A stretch of DNA of 64,000 nucleotides from Ailurus styani (Eukaryota > Chordata > Mammalia > Carnivora > Ailuridae). This document shows, piece by piece, positions 42,210 through 53,266 of this stretch. The stretch covers positions 1,441,776-1,505,775 of the forward strand of contig LNAC01000233.1 in NCBI GenBank assembly GCA_002007465.1, read 5' to 3'. The notes below the pieces were generated by a model. The model was not told the DNA's origin. It did no database searches and saw only the letters and a program-made list of their open reading frames with translations. Position 1 is the first letter of the stretch. Every line of letters begins with the position of its first letter. Both the position numbers and the translations under genes were made by a program.

Positions 42210-44432
42210 TTTTAGTTATTATTTATTTTTTTAATTTTATTTTTTCAGTGTTCCAAGATTCATTGTTTATGTACCACACCCAGTGCTCCATGCAATACAT
42301 GTCCTCCTTAATACCCACCACCAGGCTCACCCATCCCCTTCCCCCCTCCCCTCCCTAACCATCAGTTTGTTTCTCAGAGTCCACAGTCTCTCATGGTTCG
42401 TTTCCCCCTCCGATTTACCCCAATTCACTTTTCCTTTCCTTCTCCTAATGTCCTCCATGTTATTCTTTATGTTCCACAAGTAAGTGAAACCATATGATAA
42501 TTGACTTTCTCTGCTTGACTTATTTCACTCAGCATAATCTCTTCCAGTCCTATCAGTCCATGCTGATACAAAAGTTTGGGTATTCATCCTTTCTGATGGC
42601 TGAGTATTATTCCATTGTATATATGGACCACATCTTCTTTATCCATTCGTCTGCTGAAGGAGGGCACCTTGGCTCTTTACACAGTTCAGTGATTGCGGAC
42701 ATTGCTGCCATGAACATTGGGGTACATATGGTCCTTCTTTTCACTACATCTGTATCTTTGAGGTAAATACCCAGTAGTGCAATTGCAGAGTCATAGGGTA
42801 GCTCTATTTTTTGAGGAATCTCCACACTGTTTTCCAAAGTGGCTGTACCAACTTGCATTCCCACCAAAAGTGTAAGAGGGTTCCCCTTTCTCCACATCCT
42901 CTCCAATATTTGTCGTTTCCTGTCTTGTTAATCTTTGCCATGCTAACTGGTGTAAGGTGGTATCTCAATGTGGTTTTGGTTTGAATTTTCCTGATGGCTC
43001 ATGATGATGATGAACATTTTTCACGTGTCTGTTAGCCATTTACATGTCTTCTTTGGGGAAGTGTCTGTTCATGTCTTCTGACCATTTTATGACATGATTA
43101 TCTGGTTTTTGGGTGTTAAGTTTGAGGAGTTTTTTTTATAGATCTTTGATATCTGCCCTTTGTCTGTAGTGTCATTTGCGAATATCTTCTCCCATTCCGT
43201 GAGCTGCCTCTTTGTTTTGTTGACTGTTTCCTTTACTTTGCAGAAGCTTTTTATTTTGATGACATCCCAAAAGTTCATTTTTGCTTTTGTTTCCTTTGCC
43301 TTTGGAGACGTGTCTTGAAAGAAGTGGCTGTGGCCAATGTCAAAGAGGTTACTGCCTATGTTCTCCTCTAGGATTTTGATGCATTCCTGTCTCATGTTGA
43401 GGTCTTTCATCCATTTTGAGTTTATCTTTGTGTATCGTGTAAAAGAATGGTTGAGTTTCATTCTTCTATACATAGCTGTCCAATTTTCCCAGCACCATTT
43501 ATTGAAGAGACTGTCTTTTTTCCCCCTGGATATTTCCCCCTGCTTTGTAGAAGATTATTTGACCATACAGTTGAGAGTTCATATCTGGGCTCTCTACTCT
43601 GTTCCATTGGTCTATATATCTGTTTTTGTGCCAGTACCATGCTGTCTTGGTGACCACAGCTTTGTAATAAAGCTTGAAATCAGGCAACGTGATGCCCCCA
43701 GCTTTTTCTTTTTCAACATTTCCTTAGCAATTCAGGGTCTTTTCTGGTTCCATACAAATTTTAGGATTGTTTGTTCCAGCATTTCAAAAACTGCCAGTGG
43801 AATTTTGATCGAGATGGCATTGAAAGTATAGATTGCTCTGGGCAGAACAGACATTTTAACAATGTTTATTCTTCCAATCCATGAGCATGGAATGTTTTTC
43901 CATCTATTTCTATCTTCTTCAATTTCTTTCATGAGTGTTCTGTAGTTCCTCGAGTACAGATCTTTTACCTCTTTGGTTAGGTCTGTTCCAAGGTATCTTA
44001 TGGTTCTTGGTGCTATAGTAAATGGAATCGATTCTCTAATTTCCCTTTCTATAGTTTCATTGTTAGTGTATAAGAAAGCAACTGATTTCTGTGCATTGAT
44101 TTGTATCCTGCCACACTGCAGAATTGCTGTATGAGTTCTAATAATTTGGGGGTGGAGTCTTTGGGGTTTTCTATATAAAGTATCATGTCATCTGCAAAGA
44201 GAGAGAGTTTGACTTCTTCTTTGCCAATTTGAATACCTTTTATTTCTTTTTGTTGTCTGATTGCTGTTGCTAGGACTTCTTGTACTATATTGAACAACAG
44301 TTGAGAGAGTGGGTATCCTTGTCGTGTTCCTGATCTCAGTGAGAAGGCTGTCAGCTTTTCCCCATTGAGACTAATATTCGCCGTGGGTTTTTCATAGATG
44401 GATTTTATGAAGTTGAGGAATGTTCCTTCTAT
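42210..44432 (-). mobile_element. LINE-1, 5'-truncated (2.2 kb), longest in window
   Basis: The target duplication TAGGGAACTTATTTTA (42194-42209) and TAGGGAACTAATTTTA (44433-44448) has one mismatch. Minus-strand order is 3' UTR from 42210, ORF2 C-terminus about 42600-42906, middle about 43087-43473 and 43732-43932, and reverse transcriptase 44049-44432. Each lies in a different frame, so several indels have broken ORF2. ORF1 and the 5' half of ORF2 were never inserted. Confidence 0.97.
44049..44432 (-). pseudogene. LINE-1 ORF2 reverse transcriptase fragment
   Basis: The open frame 44049-44486 enters the L1 at 44432. Its first 18 codons are flanking DNA and were never part of ORF2. It carries the [17 protein letters not shown] block (residues 52-68) and the catalytic FADD motif (97-100, FADDMILY). 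A Ser to Gln-type change sits in the usually conserved GCPLSPLLFN stretch. With no start, no endonuclease and frameshifts downstream it cannot act in cis or trans. Confidence 0.93.
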
Positions 44433-44486
44433 TAGGGAACTAATTTTAGAAGTATTTCCTGGGAAATGTATTAGGTTAAAACTCAA

Positions 44487-44735
44487 GTTCTTACATCAGC
44501 ACAGCATAGCAGTAAAAAGCATGGAACCTGAAGCTAGAATGCCTAGGTTCGCCAATGAACAATATGAACCATACAATTTTCTTAACCTCTCAGAGACTCA
44601 ATTTTCTTATCTGTAAAATGGGAGTGATAATAGTACTATCCCACTGGGTTGTAATTGAATTAATAATTACAGAATGCTTGTAACAGTACCTGGCCCTTAG
44701 CAATTAAGTGTCATATAGGCATTGGTTAAATATGC
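44487..44735 (+). mobile_element. MIR, nearly full length
   Basis: ATAGCAGTAAAAAGCATGGA, AACCTGAAGCTAGAATGCC, TAGGTTCGCCAATG, TCTTAACCTCTCAGAGACTC, TTATCTGTAAAATGGGAGTG, GGGTTGTAATTGAATTAAT and AGTACCTGGCCCTTAGC follow the MIR consensus from head to tail. It abuts the L1 insertion. Confidence 0.9.
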
Positions 44736-44871
44736 TTTTCTAAAACTCAGTGTCACATAGCCAAGAACTTCTAGAACTTCTTTAAATAATAAACGTATGG
44801 ACTGATTACCAAGGCCTACTTGATTCATTTCTCCAGCTATCACCCACTATTTCCTTACTCCTCTTCTTCTT
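44736..44871. other. Unassigned intergenic DNA
   Basis: No feature recognised. Confidence 0.3.
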
Positions 44872-45066
44872 TTATTTTTTAAAAAGACTTTATTTCTTTG
44901 ACAGAGAGATAGAGAACACAAGTAGGCAGAGTGGCAGGCAAAGGGAGAGGGAGAAGCAGGCTCTCCACCAAGCAGGGAGCCTGATGTGGGACCTGATCCC
45001 AGGACCGCGGGATCATGACCTGACCCAAAGGCAGCGGCTTAACCGACTGAGCCACGCAGGTGCCCC
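44872..45066 (-). mobile_element. CAN-SINE
   Basis: TTTAAAAAGACTTTATTTCTTT, AGAAGCAGGCTCTCCACCAAG, GGGATCATGACCTGACCC, AACCGACTGAGCCACGCAGG. No clear target duplication on the left. Confidence 0.92.
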
Positions 45067-45102
45067 TTCTGAGTATGAGTATAACGCTCTTCTGAGTATG
45101 AG
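45066..45102. repeat. 23-bp spaced direct duplication beside a SINE
   Basis: CTTCTGAGTATGAG occurs at 45066-45079 and again at 45089-45102, directly against the SINE head. Confidence 0.85.
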
Positions 45103-45149
45103 CCTTGCACATATTCAACTCTGGATTTACTACTCTGCAGTGTAATTAT

Positions 45150-45280
45150 TTGTTTATCATTCAGTCTTCCACACTAGATGGGCCCTTGGGAACAAGGTCT
45201 GTATCTTGGTCTTTCTGTTATCCCTGCAGCGTCTGGCACAAGTAGGTGATCAACAAATGCTTTTAAATTGAATGAATAGA
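45150..45280 (+). mobile_element. L2 3' tail
   Basis: TTGGGAACAAGGTCTGTATC, TTATCCCTGCAGCGTCTGGC, ACAAGTAGGTGATCAACAAA and TGAATGAATAGATG are the L2 terminal block. Confidence 0.75.
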
Positions 45281-45659
45281 TGTTTGATTCACCACTATTT
45301 CTATTTCTTAATCTCTCTCAAGACCTCGACATTTTTTCTCATGGATTTTTCTCTTTACATTATTTAACAACATCAGTTAATATTCACAGAGAGCCCATTG
45401 TATATAGCTGTCTATATTTTTTAAATTTACTAAATACATTTTTGCATTATTTATATCAGGTTTGAAAATGGTGTCTCATAGTTCTGATAATGCAAAACCC
45501 AGCAGATTTCTCTAATGGAATTATTCCAGGGAGAATTTCTGCTCTAAGTAAGCTTGGCCCTTATATCCTTTACTAACAGCAGGGTGTGACTTCTTCTAGT
45601 TTGAGCTCCTCTGGACACACGTTACAACATGTGTTATGCACCTAGCTATTGGGACCTAA
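45281..45659. other. Unassigned intergenic DNA
   Basis: No feature recognised. Confidence 0.35.
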
Positions 45660-46200
45660 TTAAGGCATACATTTTTATCTTTGAATATTCAGCAAAAAGC
45701 CCAGCAAACCAAATCCAGCAACATATAAAAATGATTACATACCATGAACAAACAGGATTTATTGCAGGAGAACAAGGTTGGTTTAACATCAGAAAATCAA
45801 TAAAATTAGTAATACATTCTATTGATATGTGACAAAATCCACTAGTGTGTAATTATGGACACTCAGTACACTAGGAATAGAAGGGAACTTCCTTCCACTG
45901 ATAAAGAGAAGCTGCAAAAAACTGTCAACAAGGATCATACTAAATGGTGAAAGACTGAATACTTAAGACTGGGGACAAAACAAGGAGGTTCACTCTCACC
46001 ACCTGTATCCAACATTGTACTGGAGGTTTTTCCAGGCAAAGGAAATGGGACTGATTGCTAACAGTTTTCTTTTTGAGATGATAAAAGTGTTCTCTACTTA
46101 GATGATGTTTGCGCAAGTATACTAAAAACCATTGACTTGTACAGTTTAAACAAGTATGTTTTATGTTACATAAAGTATTTTTCAATGTAACTGTTAAAAA
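45660..46200 (+). mobile_element. Old LINE-1 with internal deletion
   Basis: At 45660-46040 the plus strand encodes part of ORF2 upstream of the RT active site ([20 protein letters not shown] then [10 protein letters not shown]). From about 46075 it jumps to a 3' UTR-like end with TATACTAAAAACCATTGAC and TGTACAGTTTAAA. About 2 kb of ORF2 between them is missing. Confidence 0.7.
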
Positions 46201-46264
46201 GTCATTATAATACAAAATGACAAGTGACAAATGTTATAAGAGCCCTTAAACTTTTCCTAAGCAC

Positions 46265-46450
46265 CCAGGGCATACCGCACAGTGCACTAAACTCTTTAAA
46301 TGTATTATCTCCATAATCACATAAAGGGAAATGTTGCTATCATTCCTATTTTACAGCATTTGACAGATGGGGAAACTGAGGCTTGGAAAGTTTAAGTAAT
46401 CTTTCAAGGTTACACAACTAACTAGTGGTGAAGTTAGAATTTGGTCTTAA
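46265..46450 (-). mobile_element. MIR
   Basis: TTTAAATGTATTATCTCCAT, TCCTATTTTACAGCATTTG, GATGGGGAAACTGAGGCTTG, GGTTACACAACTAACTAGTGG: MIR in reverse orientation. Confidence 0.85.
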
Positions 46451-47009
46451 ATACTACCAGACTACAATGTACAGTGGGAGCAAAGGGGAAGGAACTTTCA
46501 AATTCTACTGTTAGTGAACACATGCTTTCTTTATGGCATTATAATTCTGCGGACTTATGCTGGCTGCTTTCTTTGGTATGAGATTGGGAACTGGACTTGG
46601 AACTGTGGGCTCATCTGAGTCATAAAACTTTCCAGAAGTGGGCTGAGCTGAAACACAGCTTAAGGCATGGTGAGATCACATGCCATTTCACTCACCCTAC
46701 AGGAATGATGACATCCTACCCAAATCATCATCAGCACACAGAGGCGTATCAGTAAGACCATTCTCTTCCTTCAACTCCTGGGAAAACAACAGGAAGAGAG
46801 AGATGGGCAGCATCACATTCTAGCTCTTACAAAGCAACCTAGCCCATCGAACGTGAACATTGTTGAAGAAGGGATGGGACAAGAGCAGGTGAAAAGGAGC
46901 TGTGGGAGATTTTCTCTATTGCTAAAAAATGGGACTCAGTGAGCACTGAAGCACACGGAACTTCTTTTCTGTGGGTATCTTTTACCCTCACTGATTCTCT
47001 CTGGTCTCC
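46451..47009. other. Unassigned intergenic DNA
   Basis: No feature recognised. Confidence 0.35.
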
Positions 47010-47309
47010 CCCTTTTCTTCTTCTCCTTCTTCCTCCTTCCTCTTTCCTCCTTCCTCCTTCCTTCTTCTCCTTCTCCTTCTTTTTTTTGTTTGAAAGAGAT
47101 AGAGAAAGTACATGCACGGGTGAGCTGGAGGGGAGGGGGGTGTAGAGGAAGAGGAGAGAAAGAATCTCAAGATCTCAAGTAGGCTCCATGCACAGCATGG
47201 GCTGGGCCTGGCTCAGGGCTTGAACTCAAGACCCGAGACCATGACACTATCATGACCCCAGCTGAAATCAAGAGTCAGACACTTAACTGGCTGAGCCACC
47301 TAGGCACCC
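47010..47309 (-). mobile_element. CAN-SINE with polypyrimidine tail tract
   Basis: The SINE body is 47086-47309 and ends CTGAGCCACCTAGGCACCCC. A C/T-only tract of TTCTTCC-type words fills 47010-47086 where the tail belongs. TGGTCTCCCCCTTTT left and TGGCCTCCCTCTTG right look like a diverged target duplication. Confidence 0.83.
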
Positions 47310-49488
47310 CTGTGGCCTCCCTCTTGTGACCTGTCTTTACTTTCAGGGTCCTTGGATGTTTCTTTTAATGTGTTTATAAATTAAATATTGAATTGAAAGG
47401 TGAAAATAGGACAGGGTGAGAAATTCACGTTTGCTGGCTCATCACCACCGGCAAATGTTGCATGGGAAGTGACCTCCAAGGGAACTAGGATGTTGCTACT
47501 GGCCTCCCTGGAGGGCCCCTAATGGTTCCTCTTGAAAATTCCAATGAGTGTTTTTAATTATAAAAGTAAGACATCTTGTTTTGATACATTTCACCTCAAT
47601 TTCACCTCCCTGTCAATTTCAGAGCAATTTCTCTGTGGTTTTACTCTGGAGGAAAAACCCAAGTAAACTTCCAGCACTAGGAAACCCCTATCTATGGGAC
47701 ATTTAGAAGGAAAAACAAAATAAGCTCAGAGTAACTTTTAAGTGATTCTAAAAAAATTAGGTGCATGGAGTCTTATACATATCTTTTGAAAGAGATAGGC
47801 AGCCACAGACATGAATGACATAAAACTTGTGACATGTGCGTAAAATCAGCAGCACCAGGTACTGAGGACTTTCTTTATGCCAGTAAAGCTAGCTGACCTT
47901 CAGAGCAGAAGCTTGGGCTCAGGGTCCCTCAGTTTCCTGGGGTCCCTTGCAAGGCCCTTGGAGAGTCTCTAGGAGTTTTTAGTCTTAATTTTATGTTTTT
48001 GAAGACAGTAATTTTATCAAAGTATGATATCACATAAAAGAAGGGTAGACAATTTTGCATTATTTTTCCTGAGGAGGATCCCACACTCCCAAATTTTGTA
48101 CGTTTTAGACACCCCCAAACCCGCCTCTCAGCCTGTGCTTGAACTTGCTTCTAGAGAGAAAACTTTTCTCTCCATCTCTCCCATCCTAACTGTGGAGTTA
48201 GATCTTGATTACTGAAAGCATCCCGGAGTTCTGAGTGGTTTTGACATAGGCTTTGCACCTTGATCAAGAGATCTATGACGTGACAGTGGTATCCTCGGGC
48301 CAGAATAATGTGCTCAAATTCTCAACATTAAATTTAAAAGACATAAGGTCAAAAAAAATCTAGCATTTGAGTCATAAAACAAAATGTGCAGGGTAGGGGA
48401 AACTTGGCCGGAGTATCATCTGTTAAGAAAAGAGTAAGTGTTCTGTTTCCCTGTAGAGTCAGTGTGTCAATAGGTGCTAATGAGGTTATTAGAAAGCTCT
48501 GGAGTTATGGGATGGGCAGTAACCAGAAAGGCATGGGGGAGTGCCCTGTACCCAGACCACATTTAGTCTATCTCACTATGTTCTGGGAAGCCTATCTCAG
48601 AAGTGTGAAAGCATCCATTTCCTGAAAGGTAAAATCACAAAAATAAAATGAACAGGTGTTAAGCATTTTATTTGACTCATTATTAATTAAAATCTACTTA
48701 AAATGAGATTTTGACTTATAGAGATTTATGTCCTCTGCCAGACAAAACCCATTTGTATTGCCACAAACAGGAATCATTTGCATCGCTACGGGTGGACATT
48801 TGCACTGTTACCCATTTTCTACAACTTAAGGTCTATCCCTATGGATTTGTAAAATAACCACATCGATCAAAGGCAGTCAGAAGAGCACACCCCTATAGAA
48901 TTAGATAACCCCAGAGGGTCTGCTAACAATGCTCTGTGCTCCCCTGAAAGGATATCAGAAATCAGTTTGGCCCATTTCCAAAGATTTGGACCATTTTTTT
49001 CCTACATGAGAGACATTACCAAGGAGGAGAATGTTTAGCGAGGAGTAATCGGGAAAGTAGAAACCCTTGAAATCATGCATTATAAGGACAAATGGTGGCA
49101 GGGGTGAGGGAGACTGTGTGGGATATTTTCAGCCCAGGCGAAGACAGAGTATATTGCACTGGTGATATTTTCCACCCGGCAAAGATAAGATACATGTTGA
49201 CAGTGATTCAAGTTATACAGTATTACAGAAATGTCATGAAGCAAAGGGTTATCCTTCTTCTCTGTGGTTTAAGAGGTCAGAACCAGGATAAAGGGAAAAC
49301 AAACAAACAAAAACCCCAGGAAGTTACAGCAAAGCAGATCTCGATTCAATATATGAAAGAGCTGTTCGGATACGAGAGTGCTAATTTGTGGGTTCCTTGC
49401 CATTGGAAACATTCAAACAGAGGTTATAGAATTTTTTATAGGAATTTTGTGGAGCCATTGTTACACTTTTTAGAACTTTGGTCTACAG
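47310..49488. other. 2.2-kb stretch with no recognised repeat
   Basis: A 146-codon plus-strand frame (49092-49532) runs into the hAT relic at its 3' end and has no motif, so it is not called as a gene. (AAAC)-type text at about 49298-49312 is short. No promoter or splice pattern can be supported. Confidence 0.45.
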
Positions 49489-49798
49489 CAGTGCTGTCTC
49501 TTAGAAATACAATGGAACTTGTGGACTTTTAAGTTTTCTTGTAGCCAGATTTTTAAAAAAATACCGATTACATTGATTTTAATAATATACATTGTTTAAC
49601 ATGATATATCCAAATCATTATTATTTAAGCATATGATCAGTATAAAAACCTTGAATGAAATTTTTTGTTCATTTCTTGTGCTGTTTCTGAAATCCAGTGT
49701 GTATTTTCCTCATGGCAGCCCATCCCAGTTCAGAATAGTCACATTTCAAATATCCAATAGCAATATGTAGCTAGTAATGATCTTATTAGATAGCACAG
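49489..49798 (+). mobile_element. hAT-type non-autonomous DNA transposon
   Basis: It begins CAGTGCTGTCTCTTAGAAAT and ends TTAGATAGCACAG. The ends are imperfect inverted repeats (CAGTGCTGTCT against CTGTGCTATCT). The interior GTAGCCAGATTTTTAAAAAA and AATCCAGTGTGTATTTTCC fits a Charlie-group MITE. Confidence 0.7.
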
Positions 49799-49804
49799 GT
49801 CTGG

Positions 49805-49965
49805 ATCACTTGTTCTCAAACTTTAGCCTGGAGGACTTGTTAAACATTATTGCTAGGCTACACCGCCATCTCCCCAGTCTGGTGTGGAGCCCACCAATTT
49901 ATTCGTCTCACAATTTCTCAGGTGCAGCTGCTACTGCTGTTCTGGGATCATGCATTATAAACCGT
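49805..49965 (+). mobile_element. MER5A-like hAT-Charlie fragment
   Basis: TTGTTCTCAAACTTTAGCCTG, GGAGGACTTGTTAAACATTA, GGTGTGGAGCCCACCAATTT, TTTCTCAGGTGCAGCTGCTAC follow MER5A. It sits almost directly against the preceding hAT relic. Confidence 0.75.
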
Positions 49966-51449
49966 TGTTTTGACAAATCTAAGATCTTTACACATAAGGT
50001 GAGAAATGCTTCTCTTGACAGTGGGTATACATTTCAGCGATCTGTCACTTAATTTTTGTTAAATGATGGTCTTTGTGCAATAAAATTGAGATTTTCTGGG
50101 TTGGCTCCAAGATGATTGAGTTTTTCAGTCTTCATTGAAAGTTTCCTCTCATATTATCTTGAGCTCCTAATGTTTTATTTACATTTGATTTTCAAAAGAG
50201 GTACATTTACAAATTTCACTCAGACTATATAAACATTAATACAAGAGTAAGTAAAAAAAGGGAGTTTAAGATTTTTGTATTCTTATAAAGGGCATTCGAT
50301 GATGGGGCATGATCTCCCAATGCGTTAGACCCCAGAGATATAAATTTCTCTGTTTTTCTTTTGTAACATATCTGTAAGCTACTGAATTTACCTAAATATT
50401 TCTCGAAACTATAAATTTGCTAAACTGCATCAAAATTTTATAATCATAGTTTTATATCATGATTTTTGAAGCTTAGTAAATATATAAAGTAGGCCTTCTT
50501 GTTATTTTTCTTAAAATTGTATCTTTTGATTTCCAAGAGGAGCGTTCTTAATTTTCTTACTCCAAGATTTGGCAAGTACATCTATATCTAATTTACTGAT
50601 ACCACATCATTCCCAACTAGAATGTGTTTAGTATCTCCTTGGGAACTTTAGTTAGGGTCTTATCCAATGATGCTTATGCATTGGCTATATTCATCTATAT
50701 CCATAAGGAATTCCATTTTCAACATATACTAGCAAAATCCACATTTCTTGTACAGGTGTTTTGGTTTGATCCCTTCAAACAATCAGCACCAAAGCAGTTA
50801 TGAAAAGGAAAAAAAAAAAGAGGGAGAAGGAATTGCATTTCCGTGTTTTGGGAAAGGAGACACGCCTGGATATTTTTGGTAGCCAGGAAGACAAAAGTTT
50901 CTTCTCAGCAGATACAAGAAACACAGACCTTTATTTTCATGTAGCCAAGAAACAAAAGCTTCTTCTCCTTCTTAGGAAGTTTGGTAATACAACAGGAGCC
51001 ATTTCCTCATGGTCTTCACAAATGCACAAGGTTTCCATCAGTTCCAAATAAATAGATGGGCTTGGATGTGTTAGTTAGTCAAGAACGCCAGGTTCCCATC
51101 AGGTTTTTGTTATAGAGCAGTTTATTCATGCTGGGGTGATTCCCAGGGAGAACCAAAATCAGTGGTTGAAAAATATAAAATACAGAAAGTTTTAAAATGT
51201 AAATTAAAAACTTATGAAGCTTTTCATGAAAAAGAATTCATTTAGGTGTATTGTGGCTCAGAGATGTCATGTGAGAATAAGACTTTGACTTCCAGAATAT
51301 GTACCATGTAAAACAATGTATTTACTATTTTTGCTGGGAAGTGTTTAAATTATTCTCAGCAGACCCACAATTTTCATTTTAAATTATGGAGTTTCCAAAA
51401 CATGCTATAGGTGGTTAAAAAAATTAACACCTTGTCATGTGTGTTGGTC
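49966..51449. other. 1.5-kb AT-rich unique stretch
   Basis: No repeat recognised. The A-rich run at 50802-50820 makes a lysine-rich chance frame (50800-51051). Confidence 0.45.
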
Positions 51450-51920
51450 AACAAGCATTTAAGGTGTGCATCTACCATGAGCCTGACTCTTACCAGGTCT
51501 TTGAGATTCAAAGATTAATAAAATGTAACCACTGACTTTTGAGAGCTTGTACTCAAGTGCAAGAGAAAGACATGTAAGTGATAATTTCGGTGCAAATGCT
51601 TTGGGAATAACAACTGCTTTTGCAAAATGTAGAAGTTTGGGAAGGCTTCGCAGGGAGAAAGAATTTGAGTGGAGTTTTGTAGGGAGAGGGGATAAAGGGG
51701 GTTGGGGTTGGGGAACAGAAGAAGAAACAAGAGGTGCTCTCCCTTTGGGTGGAGGGAGCATCGTGTGCAATACACGTACTAGGAAATACATGGCATTCTA
51801 TCTGGGGACCAGAAATTGTTTGGTGTTGTAGGAGTTCTAGAAGTGGCTGATTCAACCCAGTGGAGACAGATCGTGTGTGGAGTGCATGGGAGTTTTGAGA
51901 GTAAGTGGCATTCAAGATGA
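51450..51920 (+). repeat. Possible ancient interspersed repeat, family not named
   Basis: GTAACCACTGACTTTTGAGAG, GAAGGCTTCGCAGGGAGAAAG, GAATTTGAGTGGAGTTTTGTA and the following text have the same general structure as the repeat at 28600-29030. Four overlapping frames on both strands here are chance. Confidence 0.35.
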
Positions 51921-52187
51921 GCAGAATCGAGAGGGAAGGAGAACAGCTTGTAGGCAGCCGCAGTAGATGGAGTGAGAAATGACGAGGTCTAATTAGCTAG
52001 CATCCTGCACTCAACTGTATCTATCAATAGCTAATGCATTTTAAATGTCAAATGCATTTTTGAAAAACAGATTTAAGCTTGTCAACAATCAAGCAGCAGC
52101 TATTTATCAATTATCCACATATTTCTGGAGTTACAATGTTCTATTAGTGGAGTAACGAAAGCAATACCACTCTTTGAAGCTAGCAGA
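51921..52187. other. Unassigned intergenic DNA
   Basis: No feature recognised. Confidence 0.3.
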
Positions 52188-52202
52188 CTGTGCATGCCTA
52201 TT

Positions 52203-52402
52203 TTTAAAAAAGATATTATTTGTTTATTTATTTATCAGAGAGATGGAGAGAGAGAGTACATGTGCACAAGCAGGGGGAGCAGCAGGCAGAGGGAGAAGCA
52301 GGCTCCCTGCTGAGCAAGGAGCCCGAAGTGGGACTTGGTTCCCCTGGGTTCATGACCTGAGCTGAAGGTAGACACCTAACCTGCTGAGCTAGCCAGGTGT
52401 CC
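52203..52402 (-). mobile_element. CAN-SINE
   Basis: TTTAAAAAAGATATTATTTG, GAGGGAGAAGCAGGCTCCCTG, GTTCATGACCTGAGCTGAAG, CTGAGCTAGCCAGGTGTCC. The target duplication CTGTGCATGCCTATT (52188-52202) and CTGTGCATGCATATT (52403-52417) has one mismatch. Confidence 0.95.
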
Positions 52403-52417
52403 CTGTGCATGCATATT

Positions 52418-52600
52418 CTAATTTCACTGCTTATTGCTTTTGTCATGTTGGTTAAGTTACATTAACTTTCTGAGCCTCAGTTTCCTCATTGGTCTCATAG
52501 AGATAATAATACATCACAAAGTTGTCATGAGGATTAAATGAGCAAGTAAGTCTCATTGAATTTGATTCACATTTGGTGCTCAGAATGTGCTCACTGCTGC
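52418..52600 (+). mobile_element. MIR
   Basis: TTGGTTAAGTTACATTAAC, CTGAGCCTCAGTTTCCTCAT, TTGTCATGAGGATTAAATGAG, then TTTGGTGCTCAGAATGTGC. The MIR core and 3' half are clear. Confidence 0.88.
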
Positions 52601-52834
52601 TCCTGCCCTATCCTCTTCCCCTACTTTGGTATAAAATATGGTCTGTTAATAGATCTGTTAATAGGCTTAACATTGAGTTTATTTAAATAACTTTTTAGAA
52701 TTTCATAGCATCTCCAGAGAAACTGGAGACACTTGTGGGTTGGTTTTGTGAAGGTTTGCTCTAGCCCAGTGATTTTTATCCCTGCTGTATTATTGGTATT
52801 AATTGGTGGAGCTTTTAAAAACAATGATGCTTGG

Positions 52835-53266
52835 AATGCCTGGGTGGCACAGTTGGTTAAGCAGCTGCCTTCAGCTCAGGTCATGATCCCAGGGTCCTGG
52901 GTTCGAGTCCCGCATCAGGCTCCTTGCTCGGCAGGCTTGCTTGGCTCCTTGCTTCTCCCTCTGCCTTTGCCTCTGGCTGCCACTCTGCCTGCTTGTGCTT
53001 TCTCTCTCTCTCTCTGAGAAATAAATAAATAAAATCTTTTTTATTTTATTTTTTTAAGATTTTATTTATTTATTTGACACACAGAGAGAGATCACAAGTA
53101 GATAGAGAGGCAGGCAGAGAGAGGAGGAAGCAGGCTCCCCGCTGAGCAGAGAGCCCGATGCGGGCCTCGATCCCAGGACCCAGAGATCATGACCTGAGCC
53201 GAAGGCAGAGGCTTTAACCCACTGAGCCGCCCAGGCGCCCCTAAATAAATAAAATCTTTAAAAAAA
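52835..53266 (+). mobile_element. CAN-SINE (plus), tail interrupted, good Pol III boxes
   Basis: Body 52835-53022, tail resuming at 53260-53266. The outer duplication AAAACAATGATGCTTGG (52818-52834) and AAAACTATGATGGTTGG (53267-53283) has two mismatches. The head keeps an A-box-like TGGCACAGTTGG (52845-52856) and a B box GGTTCGAGTCC (52900-52910) that fits the GGTTCGANNCC consensus. Confidence 0.93.
53040..53242 (-). mobile_element. Mustelid-type CAN-SINE nested in the opposite-strand SINE tail
   Basis: TTTTTTTAAGATTTTATTTA, GCAGGCTCCCCGCTGAGCAG, CGATGCGGGCCTCGATCCC, GCTTTAACCCACTGAGCCGC. The perfect 17-bp duplication AAATAAATAAAATCTTT (53023-53039 and 53243-53259) is SINE-tail sequence itself, so this is the later insertion. 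Confidence 0.95.

Noticed and set aside
43337..43831. 164-codon plus-strand frame, longest in window
   Set aside because: It is antisense to LINE-1 ORF2.
46939..47145. Serine/proline-rich and lysine-rich frames at 46839-47170
   Set aside because: They are translations of the polypyrimidine tract and the adjoining SINE.
49092..49532. 146-codon plus-strand open frame
   Set aside because: No recognisable domain. Its 3' end runs into a hAT transposon relic, and codon usage looks like chance AT-rich DNA.
52835..52910. tRNA gene
   Set aside because: The head is tRNA-derived SINE sequence. It lacks an acceptor stem and cloverleaf.
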